Assembly: GCA_964020975.1 (NCBI GenBank)
Contig: OZ026623.1
Coordinates: forward strand, 89,670,788 to 89,734,787
Source of the DNA: Hermodice carunculata
Taxonomy: Eukaryota; Annelida; Polychaeta; Eunicida; Amphinomidae
Direction of reading: 5' to 3'
Length of the DNA: 64,000 nucleotides
In this document: positions 1-12,589 of the stretch, piece by piece
How positions within the stretch are numbered: position 1 is the stretch's first letter
Layout: the number at the start of each line of letters is the position of its first letter
Translations under genes and position numbers: made by a program
The notes under the pieces: model-generated
Databases searched by the model: none
What the model saw: the letters and a program-made list of their open reading frames with translations, nothing else
What the model was told of the DNA's origin: nothing

Positions 1-1221
1 TCTCACATTTTGCTTGAGATGCCTCTCAGTAGCAGTAAACTAATTTTAGAGGGTTAAAGCTGGTAAGCAGACGCTTACCGCCCCCAGGGCCCTCTTACAC
101 GCGCCACTCAATCAACCATTCACACGTGTTTGCAGGGATCTGTCGTGAGTGCATTTCTTATAGCTGCCACTACTGAGTCAGAAGACTTGCAGCCTCCGTC
201 ATCGCCGCTGACATAATCAGGCATAGGTAACCCAAACATGTCCCACTAAGCCTTTGAACTACACGATACTATACTTTATGATAATAATATACATGTATTT
301 ATGGCCCTGCCTGTTTCTCTTATATTTTTTCATAATATTTTTGTGGCCGTGTCTTCTGCTATCTTGCCTTTAATGATCTTTAATTCTTTGTGTAAATAGT
401 GGGGAGGCACTACCATCTTAATTTACCATAAAAAGCTTCACGTAAAGCATCACATTTTTTAATTTTTGCTTTTTAAGATATCTGCTCCCTCTTGAAGCCT
501 TCAGATTGGCTAAATCTAAATTTTCACATAAATGTTCGAAGTTGAACAACACTACACCAATCAAATGGAATAAGCTAAGAAATGTAACTCATCAATAGAA
601 TAAAATGTATACATAGTAGCCAACCACAATAACGTAAGTCGCAGTACCAACGCTGGGCACAAAGTATCAGGTACTCAGAGTTAGAAGCCAGCGAGATTGC
701 CTTCACATACGTAAAAATCAGATAAAATGCCTTCACATACGTAAAAATCAGATAAAATATTGCAACTTTAAACAGGGTGATGAGCCCAAGCTGCTCTGCT
801 GGCCAGAAGTTCAATAGCATCAGGTAAGCAGAACAACCAGAATATGTTCCCATGGTATTTTAAAGGTATAAAGTCTTAATGAGATGAGAAAATTTTATAG
901 GAGAGTGCATAGTGTAAGAAAATCTGCCTGGTTATCTTTGGATGCGATTATCTCAGAATCGAATTTTCCAAGACGTTAATTTTGTGAAAGCTTAACTCAA
1001 AATTGGAGGGAAACAGGTTTTTGTTCTGCTATGTGGGTGGACTAGGCGATGAAACGGCCGTTCGATCAAGCATAGAGCTATTAACTAGCTCCAAGGATCG
1101 AGATCAAATAGGGAAAATTGTAAAATGTAAAGGAACAATCGTGGAAGAGTCAGGAAGTTCAAGATACCAAAGCACCTGGACCAATGTTAATAAGCACTTC
1201 ATAATGATATTCCGAAGTGAG
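1..1221. other. Noncoding flank of the satellite
   Basis: I see no supported gene. Short open frames here lack splice sites or family resemblance. The only structure is a perfect 30-bp direct tandem duplication at 699-728 and 729-758. The satellite array begins abruptly at about 1222. Confidence 0.6.
699..758. repeat. 30-bp tandem duplication
   Basis: Two adjacent copies of a 30-bp unit starting 'gccttcacatacgtaaaa' are identical by eye. This is a local duplication with no visible function. Confidence 0.9.
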
Positions 1222-4200
1222 GTTCTGCCATTTAGGTTTCTTCTCAAATTCATGTAGTTTGAGATATTTCTGTTTATGTATATATTTTTTAATGTTTTCC
1301 CCATTGTCTGGTATCTCGTGTTTAATTCTTTCTATTAATATAAATATTAAGTTTATTATTGTATGCGTGATTTTGCCCTTTAGGTTTCTTCTCAAATTCA
1401 TGTAATTTGAGATGTTACTGTTTATATTTTTTTCAAAATATTGTCCTCCTTTTGTGGTATCTCATCTTTAATTCTTTCTGTTAATATAAATATTAAGTTT
1501 ATTATTGCATGCGTGATTTTGCCATTTAGGTTTCTTCTCAAATTCATGTAATTTGAGATGTTTCTGTTTCTGTTTTTTTCAAAATGTTTTCCTCATTGTC
1601 TAGTGTCTCATCTTTAATTCCTTCTGTTAATATAAATATTAAGTTTATTATTGTATGCGTGATTTTGCCCTTTAGGTTTCTTCTCAAATTCATGTAATTT
1701 GAGATGTTACTGTTTATATTTTTTTCAAAATATTGTCCTCCTTTTGTGGTATCTCATCTTTAATTCTTTCTGTTAATATAAATATTAAGTTTATTATTGC
1801 ATGCGTGATTTTGCCCTTTAGGTTTCTTCTCAAATTCATGTAATTTGAGATGTTACTGTTTATATTTTTTTCAAAATATTGTCCTCCTTTTGTGGTATCT
1901 CATCTTTAATTCTTTCTGTTAATATAAATATTAAGTTTATTATTGTATGCGTGATTTTGCCATTTAGGTTTCTTGTCAAATTCATGCAATTTGAGATGTT
2001 TCTCTTTGTTTCTTATTTTATTATTATTTTTTTTAATGTTTTCCTGATTGTCTAGTATCTCATCTTTAATTCTTTTTGTTTGTATAGATATTAAGCTTAA
2101 TATTGTATGCGTGACTTTGCCATTTAGGTTTCTTCTCAAATTCATGTAATTTGAGATGTTTCTGTTTAAATTTTTTCAAAATTTTTTCCTTCTTTTCTGG
2201 TATCTCATCTGTAATTCTTTCTGTTAATATAATTATTAAGTTTAATATTGCATGTGTGATTTTGCCATTTAGGTGTCTTCTCAAATTCATGTAATTTGAA
2301 AAGGTTTCTGTTTCTGTTTTTTTTTCAAAATGTTTTCCTGATTGTCTAGTATCTCATCTTTAATTCTTTCTCTTAGTATGAATATTAAGTTTATTATTGT
2401 ATGTGTGATTTTGCCATTTAGGTTTCTTCTCAAATTCATGTAATTTGAGATGTTTCTGTTTAAATTTTTTCAAAATTTTTTTTCTTCCTTTTCTGGTATC
2501 TCATCTTTAATTCTTTCTGTTAATATATATATTAAATTTATTATTGCATGCGTGATTTTGCCATTTAGGTTTCTTCTCAAATTCATGTAATTTGAGATGT
2601 TTCTGTTTCTGTTTTTTTCAAAATGTTTTCCTCATTGTCTAGTGTCTCATCTTTATTTCCTTCTGTTAATATAAATATTAAGTTTATTATTGTATGCGTG
2701 ATTTTGCCATTTAGGTTTCTTGTCAAATTCATGCAATTTGAGATGTTTCTCTTTGTTTCTTATTTTATTATTATTTTTTTTAATGTTTTCCTCATTGTCT
2801 AGTATCTCATCTTTAATTCTTTTTGTTTGTATAGATATTAAGCTTAATATTGTATGCGTGACTTTGCCATTTAGGTTTCTTCTCAAATTCATGTAATTTG
2901 AGATGTTTCTGTTTCTGTTTTTTTCAAAATGTTTTCCTCATTGTCTAGTATCTCATCTTTAATTCTTTCTCTTAGTATGAATATTAAGTTTATTATTGTA
3001 TGTGTGATTTTGCCATTTAGGTTTCTTCTCAAATTCATGTAATTTGAGATGTTTCTGTTTCTGTTTTTTTTCAAAATGTTTTCCTGATTGTCTAGTATCT
3101 CATCTTTAATTCTTTCTCTTAGTATGAATATTAAGTTTATTATTGTATGTGTGATTTTGCCATTTAGGTTTCTTCTCAAATTCATGTAATTTGAGATGTT
3201 TCAGTTTAAATTTTTTCAAAATTTTTTTCCTCCTTTTCTGGTATCTCATCTTTAATTCTTTCTGTTAATATAAATATTAAGTTTATTATTGCATGCGTGA
3301 TTTTGCCATTTAGGTTTATTCTCAAATTCATGTAATTTGAGATGTTTCTGTTTCTGTTTTTTTCAAAATGTTTTCCTCATTGTCTAGTGTCTCATCTTTA
3401 ATTCCTTCTGTTATTATAAATATTAAGTTTATTATTGTATGCGTGATTTTGCCATTTAGGTTTCTTGTCAAATTCATGCAATTTGAGATGTTTCTCTTTG
3501 TTTCTTATTTTATTATTATTTTTTTTAATGTTTTCCTCATTGTCTAGTATCTCATCTTTAATTCTTTTTGTTTGTATAGATATTAAGCTTAATATTGTAT
3601 GCGTGACTTTGCCATTTAGGTTTCTTCCCAAATTCATGTAATTTGAGATGTTACTGTTTCTGTTTTTTTCAAAATGTTTTCCTCATTGTCTAGTATCTCA
3701 TCTTTAATTCTTTCTCTTAGTATGAATATTAAGTTTATTATTGTATGTGTGATTTTGCCATTTAGGTTTCTTCTCAAATTCATGTAATTTGAGATGTTTC
3801 AGTTTCTGTTTTTTTTCAAAATGTTTTCCTGATTGTCTAGTATCTCATCTTTAATTCTTTCTCTTAGTATGAATATTAAGTTTATTATTGTATGTGTGAT
3901 TTTGCCATTTAGGTTTCTTCTCAAATTCATGTAATTTGAGATGTATCAGTTTAAATTTTTTCAAAATTTTTTTCCTCCTTTTCTGGTATCTCATCTTTAA
4001 TTCTTTCTGTTAATATAAATATTAAGTTTATTATTGCATGCGTGATTTTGCCATTTAGGTTTCTTCTCAAATTCATGTAATTTGAGATGTTTCTGTTTCT
4101 GTTTTTTTCAAAATGTTTTCCTCATTGTCTAGTGTCTCATCTTTAATTCCTTCTGTTAATATAAATATTAAGTTTATTATTGTATGCGTGATTTTGCCAT

Positions 4201-7200
4201 TTAGGTTTCTTGTCAAATTCATGCAATTTGAGATGTTTCTCTTTGTTTCTTATTTTATTATTTTTTTTTTTAATGTTTTCCTCATTGTCTAGTATCTCAT
4301 CTTTAATTCTTTTTGTTTGTATAGATATTAAGCTTAATATTGTATGCGTGACTTTGCCATTTAGGTTTCTTCTCAAATTCATGTAATTTGAGATGTTTCT
4401 GTTTAAATTTTTTCAAAATTTTTTCCTCCTTTTCTGGTACCTCATCTGTAATTCTTTCTGTTAATATAATTATTAAGTTTAATATTGCATGTGTGATTTT
4501 GCCATTTAGGTGTCTTCTCAAATTCATGTAATTTGAGATGTTTCTGTTTCTGTTTTTTTTCAAAATGTTTTCCTGATTGTCTAGTATCTCATCTTTAATT
4601 CTTTCTCTTAGTATGAATATTAAGTTTATCATTGTATGCGTGATTTTGCCATGTAGGTTTCATCTCAGATTCATGTAATTTGAGATGTTTCTGTTTCTGT
4701 TTTTTTCAAAATGTTTTCCTCATTGTCTAGTGTCTCATCTTTAATTCCTTCTGTTAATATAAATATTAAGTTTATTATTGTATGCGTGATTTTGCCATTT
4801 AGGTTTCTTGTCAAATTCATGCAATTTGAGATGTTTCTCTTTGTTTCTTATATTATTATTTTTTTTTTTAATGTTTTCCTCATTGTCTAGTATCTCATCT
4901 TTAATTCTTTTTGTTTGTATAGATATTTAGTTTAATGTTGTATGCGTGACTTTGCCATTTAGGTTTTTTCTCAAATTCATATAATTTGAGATGTTTCTGT
5001 ATATTTTTTATTTTATTTTTTTTTTTTTCAAAATGTTTTCCTGATTGTATTGTACCTCATCTTTAATTCTTTCTGTTAGTATAGATATTAAGTTTATTAT
5101 TGTATGCGTGATTTTGCCATTTAGGTTTCTTCTCAAATTCATGTAATTTAAATGTTTCTGTTTAAATTTGTTCAAAATTTTTTTCCTCCTTTTCTGGTAT
5201 CTCATGTTTAATTCCGTCTGTTAATATAAATATTAAGTTTATTATTGCATGCGTGATTTTGCCATTTAGGTTTCTTCTCAAATTCATGTAATTTGAGATG
5301 TTCCTGTTTCTGTTTTTTTCAAAATGTTTTCCACCTTTTCTGGTATCTCATCTGTTATTCTTTCTGTTAATATAAATATTAAGTTTATTATTGCATGTGT
5401 GATTTTGCCATTTAGGTGTCTTCTCAAATTCATGTAATTTGAGATGTTTCTGTTTATTTTTTATTTTATTTTATTTTTTTTCAAAATGTTTTCCTGATTG
5501 TGTACTATCTCATCTTTAATTCTTTCTGTTAGTATAGATATTAAGTTTATTATTGTATGCGTGATTTTGCCATTTAGGTTTCTTCTCAAATTCATGTAAT
5601 TTGAGATGTTTCTGTATATTTATTTTATTTTATTTTTTTCAAAATGTTTTCCTCATTGTCTACTATCTCATCTTTAATTCTTTCTGTTAGTATGCATATT
5701 AAGTTTAATATTGTATGCGTGATCTTGTCATTAAGGTTTTTTATCAAATTCATGTAAGTTGAGATGTTCGGTTGAAAATTTTTCAAAATGTTTTCCTCCT
5801 TTTCTGGTATCTCATCTTTAATTCTCTCTTTTAATATAAATATTAAGTTTATTATTGCATGCGTGATTTTCCCATTTAGGTTTCTTCTCAAATTCATGTA
5901 ATTTGAGATGTTTCTGTTTATGTTTTTTTATAAAATGTTTTCCTTATTGTCTAGTATCTCATCTGTAATTCTTTCTCTTAGTATAAATATTAAGTTTATT
6001 ATTGTATGCATGATTTTGCTATTTAGGTTTCTTCTCAAATTCATGTAATTTGAGATGTTTCTGTTTATTATCTTTCAAAATGTCTTCCTCCTTTTCTGGT
6101 TTCTCATCTGTAATTCTTTCTCTTAATTATTAATATTAAGTTTATTATTGCATGCGTGATTTTGCCATTTATGTTTCTTCTCCAATTCATGTAATTTGAG
6201 ATGCTTCTGTTTATGTTTTTTTTCAAAATGTCTTCCTCCTTTTCTGGTATCTCATCTGTAATTCTTTCTGTTAATATAGATATTAAGTTTATTATTGCAT
6301 GCGTGATTTTGCCATTTAGGTTTCTCCTCAAATTCATGTAATTTGAGTTGTTTCTGATTATGTTTTTTTTCAAAATGTTTTCCTCATTGTCTGGTGTCTC
6401 ATCTTTAATTCTTTCTGTTAATATAAATATTTAGTTTATTATTGTATGCGTGATTTTGCCATTTAGGTGTCTTCTCAAATTCATGTTATTTGAGATGTTT
6501 CTGTTTATTTTTTATTTTTTATTTTTTTCAAAATGTTTTTCTGATTGTCTAGTATCTCATCTTCAATTTGTTCTGTTAGTATAGATATTAAGTTTAGTAT
6601 TGTATGCGTGATTTTGTCATTTAGGTTTCTTCTCAAATTTATGTGATTTGAGATGTTTCTGTTTATTTTTTATTTGATTTTTTTTTTTTCAAAATATTTT
6701 CATCATTGTCTAGTATCTCATCTTTAATTCTTTCTGTTAGTATACATATTAAGTTTAGTATTGTATTCGTGATCTTGTCATTTAGGTTTTCTATCAAATT
6801 CATATAATTTGAGATGTTTCTGTTTATTTTTTTTATTTTTTTTATTTTTTTTCAAAATGTTTTCCTCCTTTTCTGGTATCTCATCTTTCATTCTTTCTTT
6901 AAATATAAATATTAAGTTTATTATTGCATGCGTGATTTTTCCATTCAGGTTTCTTCTCAAATTCATGTAATTTGAGATGTTTCTGTTTATGTTTTTTACA
7001 AAATGTTTTCCTGTTTGCCTAGTATCTCATCTTTAATTCTTTGTTAATATAAATATTAAGTTTATTATTGTATGCATGATTTTGTCATTTAGGTGTCTTC
7101 TCAAATTCATGCTATTTGAGATCTTTGTATTTATTTTATATACATATTAATTTTTTTTCAAAATGTTTTCGTCATTGTCTAGTATCTCATCTCTAATTCT

Positions 7201-9000
7201 TTCTGTTAGTAAGAATATTAATTTTATATTTGTATGTGAGATTTGGCCATTTAGATTTCTTCTCAAATTCATGTAATTTGAGATGTTTCTGTTTAAATCT
7301 TTTTAAAATTTTTTCCTCCTTTTCTGGTATCTCATCTTTAATTCTTTCTGTTAATATAAATATTAAGTTTATTATTGTATGCGTGATTTTGCCATTAAGG
7401 TTTCTTCTAAAATTCATGTAATTTGAGATGTTTCTGTTTTTGTTTTTTTTTCAAAATGTTTTCCTCATTGTCTTGTGTCTCATCTTTAATTCCTTCTGTT
7501 TATACAAATATTAAGTTTAATATTGTATGCGTGACTTTGCCATTTAGGTTTCTTGTCAAATTCATGTAATTTGAGATGTTTCTGTTTAAATTTTTTCAAA
7601 ACGTTTTCCTCCTTTTTTGGTATCTCATCTTTAATTCTTTCTGCTAATATAAATATTAAGTTTATTATTGCATGCGTGATTTTGCCATTAAGGTTTCTTC
7701 TAAAATTCATGTAATTTGAGACGTTTCTGTTTATGTTTTTTACAAAATGTTTTCCTGATTGTCTAGTATCTCATCTTTAATTCTTTATGTTATTATAAAT
7801 ATTAAGTTTATTATTGTATGCGTGATTTTGTTATTTAGATTTCTTCTCAAATTCATGTAATTTGAGATGTTTCTGTTTATGTTTTTTTTCAAAATGTTTT
7901 CCTCATTGTCTAGTGTCTCATCTTTAATTCTTTGTTAGTATAAATATTAAGTTTTTTTTGTATGTGTGATTTTATTATTTAGATTTCTTCTCAAACTCAT
8001 GTAATTTGAGATGTTTCTGTTTATTTGGTATTGATCAATTTTTTTTTTTTTCAAATTGTTTTCCTGATTGTCTAGTATCTCATCTTTAGTTCTTTATGTT
8101 AATATATAAATATTAAGTTTATTATTGTATGCATGATTTTGCCATTTAAGTTTGTTCTCAAATTCACGTAATTTGAGATGTTTCTGTTTGTTTTTTATTT
8201 ATTTTTTGTCAAAATGTTTTCCTCATTGTCAAGTATCTTATCTTTAATTCTTTCTGTTAGTTTAGATATTTAGTTTAATATTGTATGCGTGATTTCGACA
8301 TTTAGGTTTCTTCTCAAAGTCATGTAATTTGAGATGTTTCTTTGTATATTTTTTTCAAAATGTTTTACCCTTTTCTGGTATTTCATCTTTAATTCTTTCT
8401 TTTAATATAAATATTAAGTTTATTATTGTATGCGTGATTTTGCCATTTAGGTTTCTTCTCAAGTTCATGTAATTTGACATGTTTCTGTTCATTTGGTATT
8501 TATCATTGTTTTATTTTCAAAATGTTTTCCTCATTGTCTAGTATTTCTTTTTTAATTCTTTCTATTAATATAAATATTTAGTTTAATATTGTATGCGTGA
8601 TTTCGACATTTAGGTTTCTTCTCAAAGTCATGTAATTTGAGATGTTTCTTTGTATATTTTTTTCAAAATGTTTTACCCTTTTCTGGTATTTCATCTTTAA
8701 TTCTTTCTGTTAGTTTAAATATTAAGTTTAATATTGTATGCGTGATTTTGCCATTTAGGTTTCTTCTCAAATTCATGTAATTTGAGATGTTTCTGTTTAT
8801 ATTTTTTCAAAATGTTTTCCCTATTTTCTGGGATATCATTTTTAATTCTTTCTGTTCATATAAAAATTAAGTTCATTATTGTATGCATGATTTTGCCATT
8901 TTAGGTGTCCTCTCAAATTCATGTTTCTGTTTATTTGGTATTTGAATTTAATTCTTTCTCTTAATATAAATATTAAGTTTATTATCATATGCGTGATTCT
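1222..9000. repeat. AT-rich satellite array, ~147-148 bp monomer, ~52 copies
   Basis: The same phrase ('gccatttaggtttcttctc', then an inverted repeat, then 'gagatgtttctgttt') recurs every 147-149 bp from about 1222 to about 9000, head to tail. Each monomer holds the dyad CTCAAATT-CATGT-AATTTGAG (8-bp arms, 5-bp loop) and a T-rich stretch of variable length that explains most length differences. Copies are most alike between about 1.9 and 5 kb and decay toward the right end, where the last ones are truncated and mixed with other sequence (8880-9090). Open frames of 60-109 codons on the - strand are by-products: they repeat the same Lys/Asn/Ile-rich string, and monomers are mostly not multiples of three. 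A nucleosome-length unit with a dyad is typical of centromeric or pericentromeric satellites, but this array is short and its location is unknown. Confidence 0.97.
1820..5000. repeat. Higher-order repeat of five monomers (745 bp) within the satellite
   Basis: A distinctive monomer variant ('tcttgtcaaattcatgcaat', followed by a 'ctctttgtttcttatttta' spacer) appears at about 1971, 2718, 3463, 4208 and 4806. The spacings are 747, 745, 745 and 598 bp, that is five, five, five and four monomers. The monomers between these marks also repeat in the same order. This is a higher-order repeat made by recent unequal exchange, with one copy having lost a monomer. Confidence 0.88.
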
Positions 9001-9795
9001 CGACCTGCGTTTACATTCAAAAGTATACATGTACCACATAATGTCTTCCTGCATTTAGGTTTTAATTCAGTTTCATTTAGTTGGAGATATTATTTCTCCT
9101 TGTCCTTCTTTTTTCAATGTACATTTTTGTAAGGTACCTTGCTTTAAGGTTTGGCAAGTTCCGGTACCGTACGTCTTTCCGGTAATTACCGTGAGATGTG
9201 ACAAGGTAGGAACACCAAATAATTCAGAAAACATTACCCATATAATATCAATCTAACAATGCCAGCAAAGCTGAATACAGCAAAAACACCGGGACTCAAG
9301 TGTTACCAAAACACCAACATTCATCTTCCTATCTCAATGTGATTGTGAAGAAAACTTTACATTGCGCTCCTTCAGCTTCAGTCACGGCATAAGTCATAAA
9401 ACTGGAAGAGCGATGAGAGTGAGGTTTCTCGGGGATCGCTTGACATAGATGACATTTAATCTTAATTTTGAGTTTGGTTTGGGGTTTTAAAGTATTGTTG
9501 CGCCAATATTACCGCAATGTGTGGATTAACACACAAATAAAGACCAGCAAACCTGCCAGTGCCACGCGATGCGATGGCACGCACCATAGCCCCATCTAGC
9601 GGGGTCCGTATTACGGTAACAGAATAAACCGGCAGAATTTAGTTGTGACACAGGTCACATGAACCGACACCTGCGTGACAGCTGAGATGGAACACTATTT
9701 TGAAACTTATGGTGTAGATTTGGATGGATTTTCTGTTCTCTGATAAGTATATGTGCATATTTGCTCATAGAACTTACAAGAGGATTTCGGTTCTT
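9001..9795. other. Unique sequence after the satellite, no gene seen
   Basis: A single degenerate satellite-like stretch (about 9050-9090) is followed by non-repetitive sequence of more balanced composition. I see no frame with both coding character and splice sites. The patch at 9540-9620 is richer in CpG and could be a promoter or 5' untranslated part of the + strand gene, but nothing proves it. Confidence 0.4.
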
Positions 9796-10045
9796 AGATA
9801 CTTTAGCCAGCATGTTTTCACATGGGTTTGCAGGATTCCTGGAAAGCGGATTTTGATTCAACCCCAAATGCAGCCTTGCAGGCAAGCTGTCGCCAATGCA
9901 GTTTGTGTCAAGTATACAACTTGGGTTCAAAGATACTTTAGCGAGCATGTTTTCACATGGGTTTGCAGGAAAGCGGATTTTGATTCAACCCAACTGCAGC
10001 CTTGCAGGCAAGCTGCCGGCGCCAATGCGATTTGTATCAAGTATA
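9796..10045. repeat. Diverged 135-bp direct duplication
   Basis: The block starting 'agatactttagc(c/g)agca' at 9796 recurs at 9931 with the same order of motifs ('tgttttcacatgggtttgca', 'cagccttgcaggcaagctg', '(c/g)tatcaagtata'-like end). The copies differ by small indels and substitutions, so the duplication is not recent. No gene is supported in it. Confidence 0.85.
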
Positions 10046-10129
10046 GGCCTAATTCAGGACCACCAGGATGCTGTGCCCAGTGATTTTCTCGCCTCCAATG
10101 CGTAGAGAAAGCCCCTTTGCAGGGATAAG

Positions 10130-10845
10130 ACTACTTGATATTAACATTTAGTTTTAACATAGGCACTTGCCACAGTCTGTGGCACAGAGCAAGGTTTACA
10201 TGGTAAACTAACACGAATTTCTCAGCTGAACAAGTTTATGAATGGAAGGAAAATGGTCTCCTAACTATTAATGGAACCTATCAATCATACAATTTTGAAC
10301 TGATAACAATAACTTAAGAGTACTTAAGGGCAATAAAACTTGCCTAATCAGTGAAGTGTCAGCCATAACTGAATTTGTGTGAAACAATAGTGTTTTGCCC
10401 TTTATACCATACTTGTATGAATGGTTCTATATCCCACAGAATTGTATGCTGTGGCATCATGCATGAGCACATCTAGGCTGCCAAAATGTGCTCAGTTTAA
10501 AGGTTTCACAATCTACTCTGGTGATTAACCCCACAGATATCGGAAACAAATTGACACCTATGCATGTGTAGTGCATCATTATGTCATGTGCAGTACACAC
10601 ATAAACTGTATGCGGGTGTATGTAGGTGATATATTCCCTCCTCACAACCAGAGAGTCTTTTTCCTGGTCATTTTAATCTGTAAGTTTATGTAGCATTGTA
10701 AATTAGACATGTAAGTAAACTAAGTAGCTTGTGGTTTGAAGCTTGTGAATGCTTGTCACTGAACAATTACCGACATGGATCCACATGTAGGCACAGAAAA
10801 AGGGTTAGAACAATCTCGAGTACTGTACATATATGCTTGTTTCAG
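10130..10845. other. Probable intron or upstream sequence, nothing recognised
   Basis: AT-rich unique sequence without a convincing reading frame. It ends in a pyrimidine-poor but acceptable acceptor ('gcttgtttcag') that precedes the exon at 10846. Confidence 0.4.
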
Positions 10846-11030
10846 GAATGGCTCACATCAGAAGGCTCAAGAAAATGTACAGTTTGAACAAAGAAAGTGA
10901 CAACTCTACGATTTATGTTAATGTTCCTATAATTGACCTCAAATTTACTGTGAAGATTGGTACTTTTAGCCTGCATTACCCTATGCCCACAAGTCTGCAA
11001 CCCCGTGATGCCCTCTCCAGTCAGCTGGAG
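10846..11030 (+). CDS. Candidate internal coding exon, product unknown
   Basis: A 185-bp open segment is bounded by an acceptor (ttgtttcag at 10837-10845) and a consensus donor (GAG|gtgaga at 11031). The frame that stays open starts two bases into a codon and ends on a codon boundary (intron phases 1 and 0), giving about 61 residues. It begins MAHIRRLKKMYSLNKE and continues through a beta-rich segment (IYVNVPIIDLKFTVKIGTF). The composition is that of a folded protein rather than of the AT-rich shadow frames around it. I do not recognise the family. It most likely belongs to a + strand host gene whose other exons lie outside or are too short to see. A pseudo-exon cannot be excluded. Confidence 0.55.
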
Positions 11031-11495
11031 GTGAGAAAATTCTATGCTGTGCTGATTCTGTGAAAGGAGTAAAGTTATCCAAGACAAGAAAATATCTCCC
11101 CTTTGCATTTTTCATGAATTACATACAATTTTTCCAATTACGGTGTCATAGCCTCGCAGCATTGTTTTCAAAACTGTCATTTCCACGTTCTACTTGTAAA
11201 AGTGTCTGAGGCTGAAATGGAGTATGTACGTTGCAGTGAAAATTTCAGCTGAAAAGCTAGCGAACATCCAATTTTGGCCAGTCTGTGATACGGTGCAACA
11301 TGAAGTGCATTCCTCTTCTACAAGTACGAGACTTTTCAAATTAGCTACAGTTTCTGCTCTTTAGCTGAATGCCATTATAATGACCAGTTTCAATTTTCAA
11401 ATAATGGGCACTGACTCCTAATTTCATTATTTTTTTTGGGGGGGGGGAGGCTCAAAATGCAATTTTCGATTTATGTAAGCTTCTCGAACAAAATA
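11031..11495. other. Probable intron, nothing recognised
   Basis: Unique AT-rich sequence between the exon and the first small transposon. It contains a G-run at about 11440-11450 and no coding signal that I can support. Confidence 0.4.
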
Positions 11496-11662
11496 CAGTG
11501 AAAACTCCTTATAATGACACCATCAGTTCCCATAGAAATGTGTTGGGTAACTGAATATTGTAGATAAATGAGTAAAAAAAAAATTAAAATTTCCCCATGA
11601 AAAGTGTGTTTATATTGAATATGTCAGATATCCAAGTGTCGTTATAATGAGGTTCCACTGTA
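11494..11662. mobile_element. Small non-autonomous DNA transposon (MITE), pogo/Tc1-like
   Basis: A 165-bp element (11496-11660) is flanked by TA on both sides (11494-11495 and 11661-11662). Its ends are inverted repeats starting CAGTG(A/G)AA(A/C)CTC, followed by '(c)ttataa(t/c)gacac'. The TA target duplication and a CAGTGGAACCTC-type end are the hallmarks of pogo-like members of the Tc1/mariner superfamily. There is no coding capacity. Confidence 0.85.
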
Positions 11663-11950
11663 CTTTAGATTTACAATGAGTTCTCAGTTTATTAGACTTT
11701 TAACAACCTTGGTTATATTTCATTCAGCCAGTTTGTAATTTCTACATAGTTTGTCACACAATGTCCATACACATTTCATGGGATCACTTCTGGGAACCAT
11801 TAGATCTTAATTTGTTTGCCAGTTGGCCCCTGTGACCTTTTTCCCATTTTTTGTTTTCGATACTTTTAACTTATCCAAAACCATCACTGAGGTTTATCCA
11901 CAGGTACTTGTAGCAAAAAATAAATTATGCAAATAATGTGTTACAATTAT

Positions 11951-12545
11951 ACTAGTGTTTGCATGGCTATTTGCCATGCCTCCCGGACTTGCTGGGCGCC
12001 CAACTGAGGACGCTAGTGGGAAAGGTTTGAAACATTCGGACAAACCCGTCACATCGAGCGCCACAGATCAGTCACCGTTTTGTCACTGTCGTGTACACTT
12101 ATCCATCCACGAACTGTTTTCTGCGCGTAATTCATAGTCCTCTGTCATATCCAAATGCCCCCTGGGTAAATGGTGTGAAATATTCCATGTGTCCATCACA
12201 AACCGTGACAACACGGTGACTGATCTGTGGCGCTCGATGATGATGTGACGGGTTTGTGTCCGAATTTTAACTTTGTTGTGAATAAAGATTTTTGCGGAGC
12301 TGTGAACTCAGAACAAAACATTTTGATTGGAATGAAAGTCGGCATACAAACTAAAAAAAATGTTTTGGATAAACGTTGTGATTTACATGAAGGTGGGTTG
12401 AATAGATCGTGAGAAATAAAAGCGAGGGTGAGACAAGTCAGTGTGACACAGATTAGCAATGTTTCAAACCTTTCCTATTAGCGCCCTCAGTTGGGTGCCC
12501 AGCAAGTCGGGGAAGCGTGGCAAATAGCCATGCAAACACTAGTTG
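11951..12545. mobile_element. Foldback-type element with long, interrupted inverted arms
   Basis: The left arm, from 'ctagtgtttgcatggctatt' (about 11951) to about 12085, is matched in inverse order on the right in two blocks: 12205-12266 and 12460-12545. About 195 bp (12267-12460) is present only in the right half, so it was inserted into the right arm or deleted from the left one. The outer 85 bp match closely. The flanks 'ttacaa...ctagtg' and 'cactagttgtaa' extend the symmetry. No transposase is encoded. The short open frame in the unmatched block (12227-12412) has no recognisable family. Confidence 0.8.
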
Positions 12546-12589
12546 TAAGACATTATTTCCATTGTTTATTTCGCTACGAGTACCTGTGG

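Noticed and set aside
1222-9000. CRISPR-like array because of regular repeats
   Set aside because: There are no unique spacers: the whole unit repeats, the context is an animal genome, and no cas-like genes exist.
1104-9054. Many - strand open frames (MNLRRNLNGKITH... type) across the satellite
   Set aside because: They restate one monomer's translation. Monomer lengths vary and most are not multiples of three, starts fall at the same dyad each time, and there is no promoter or splice context. They are by-products of an AT-rich repeat.
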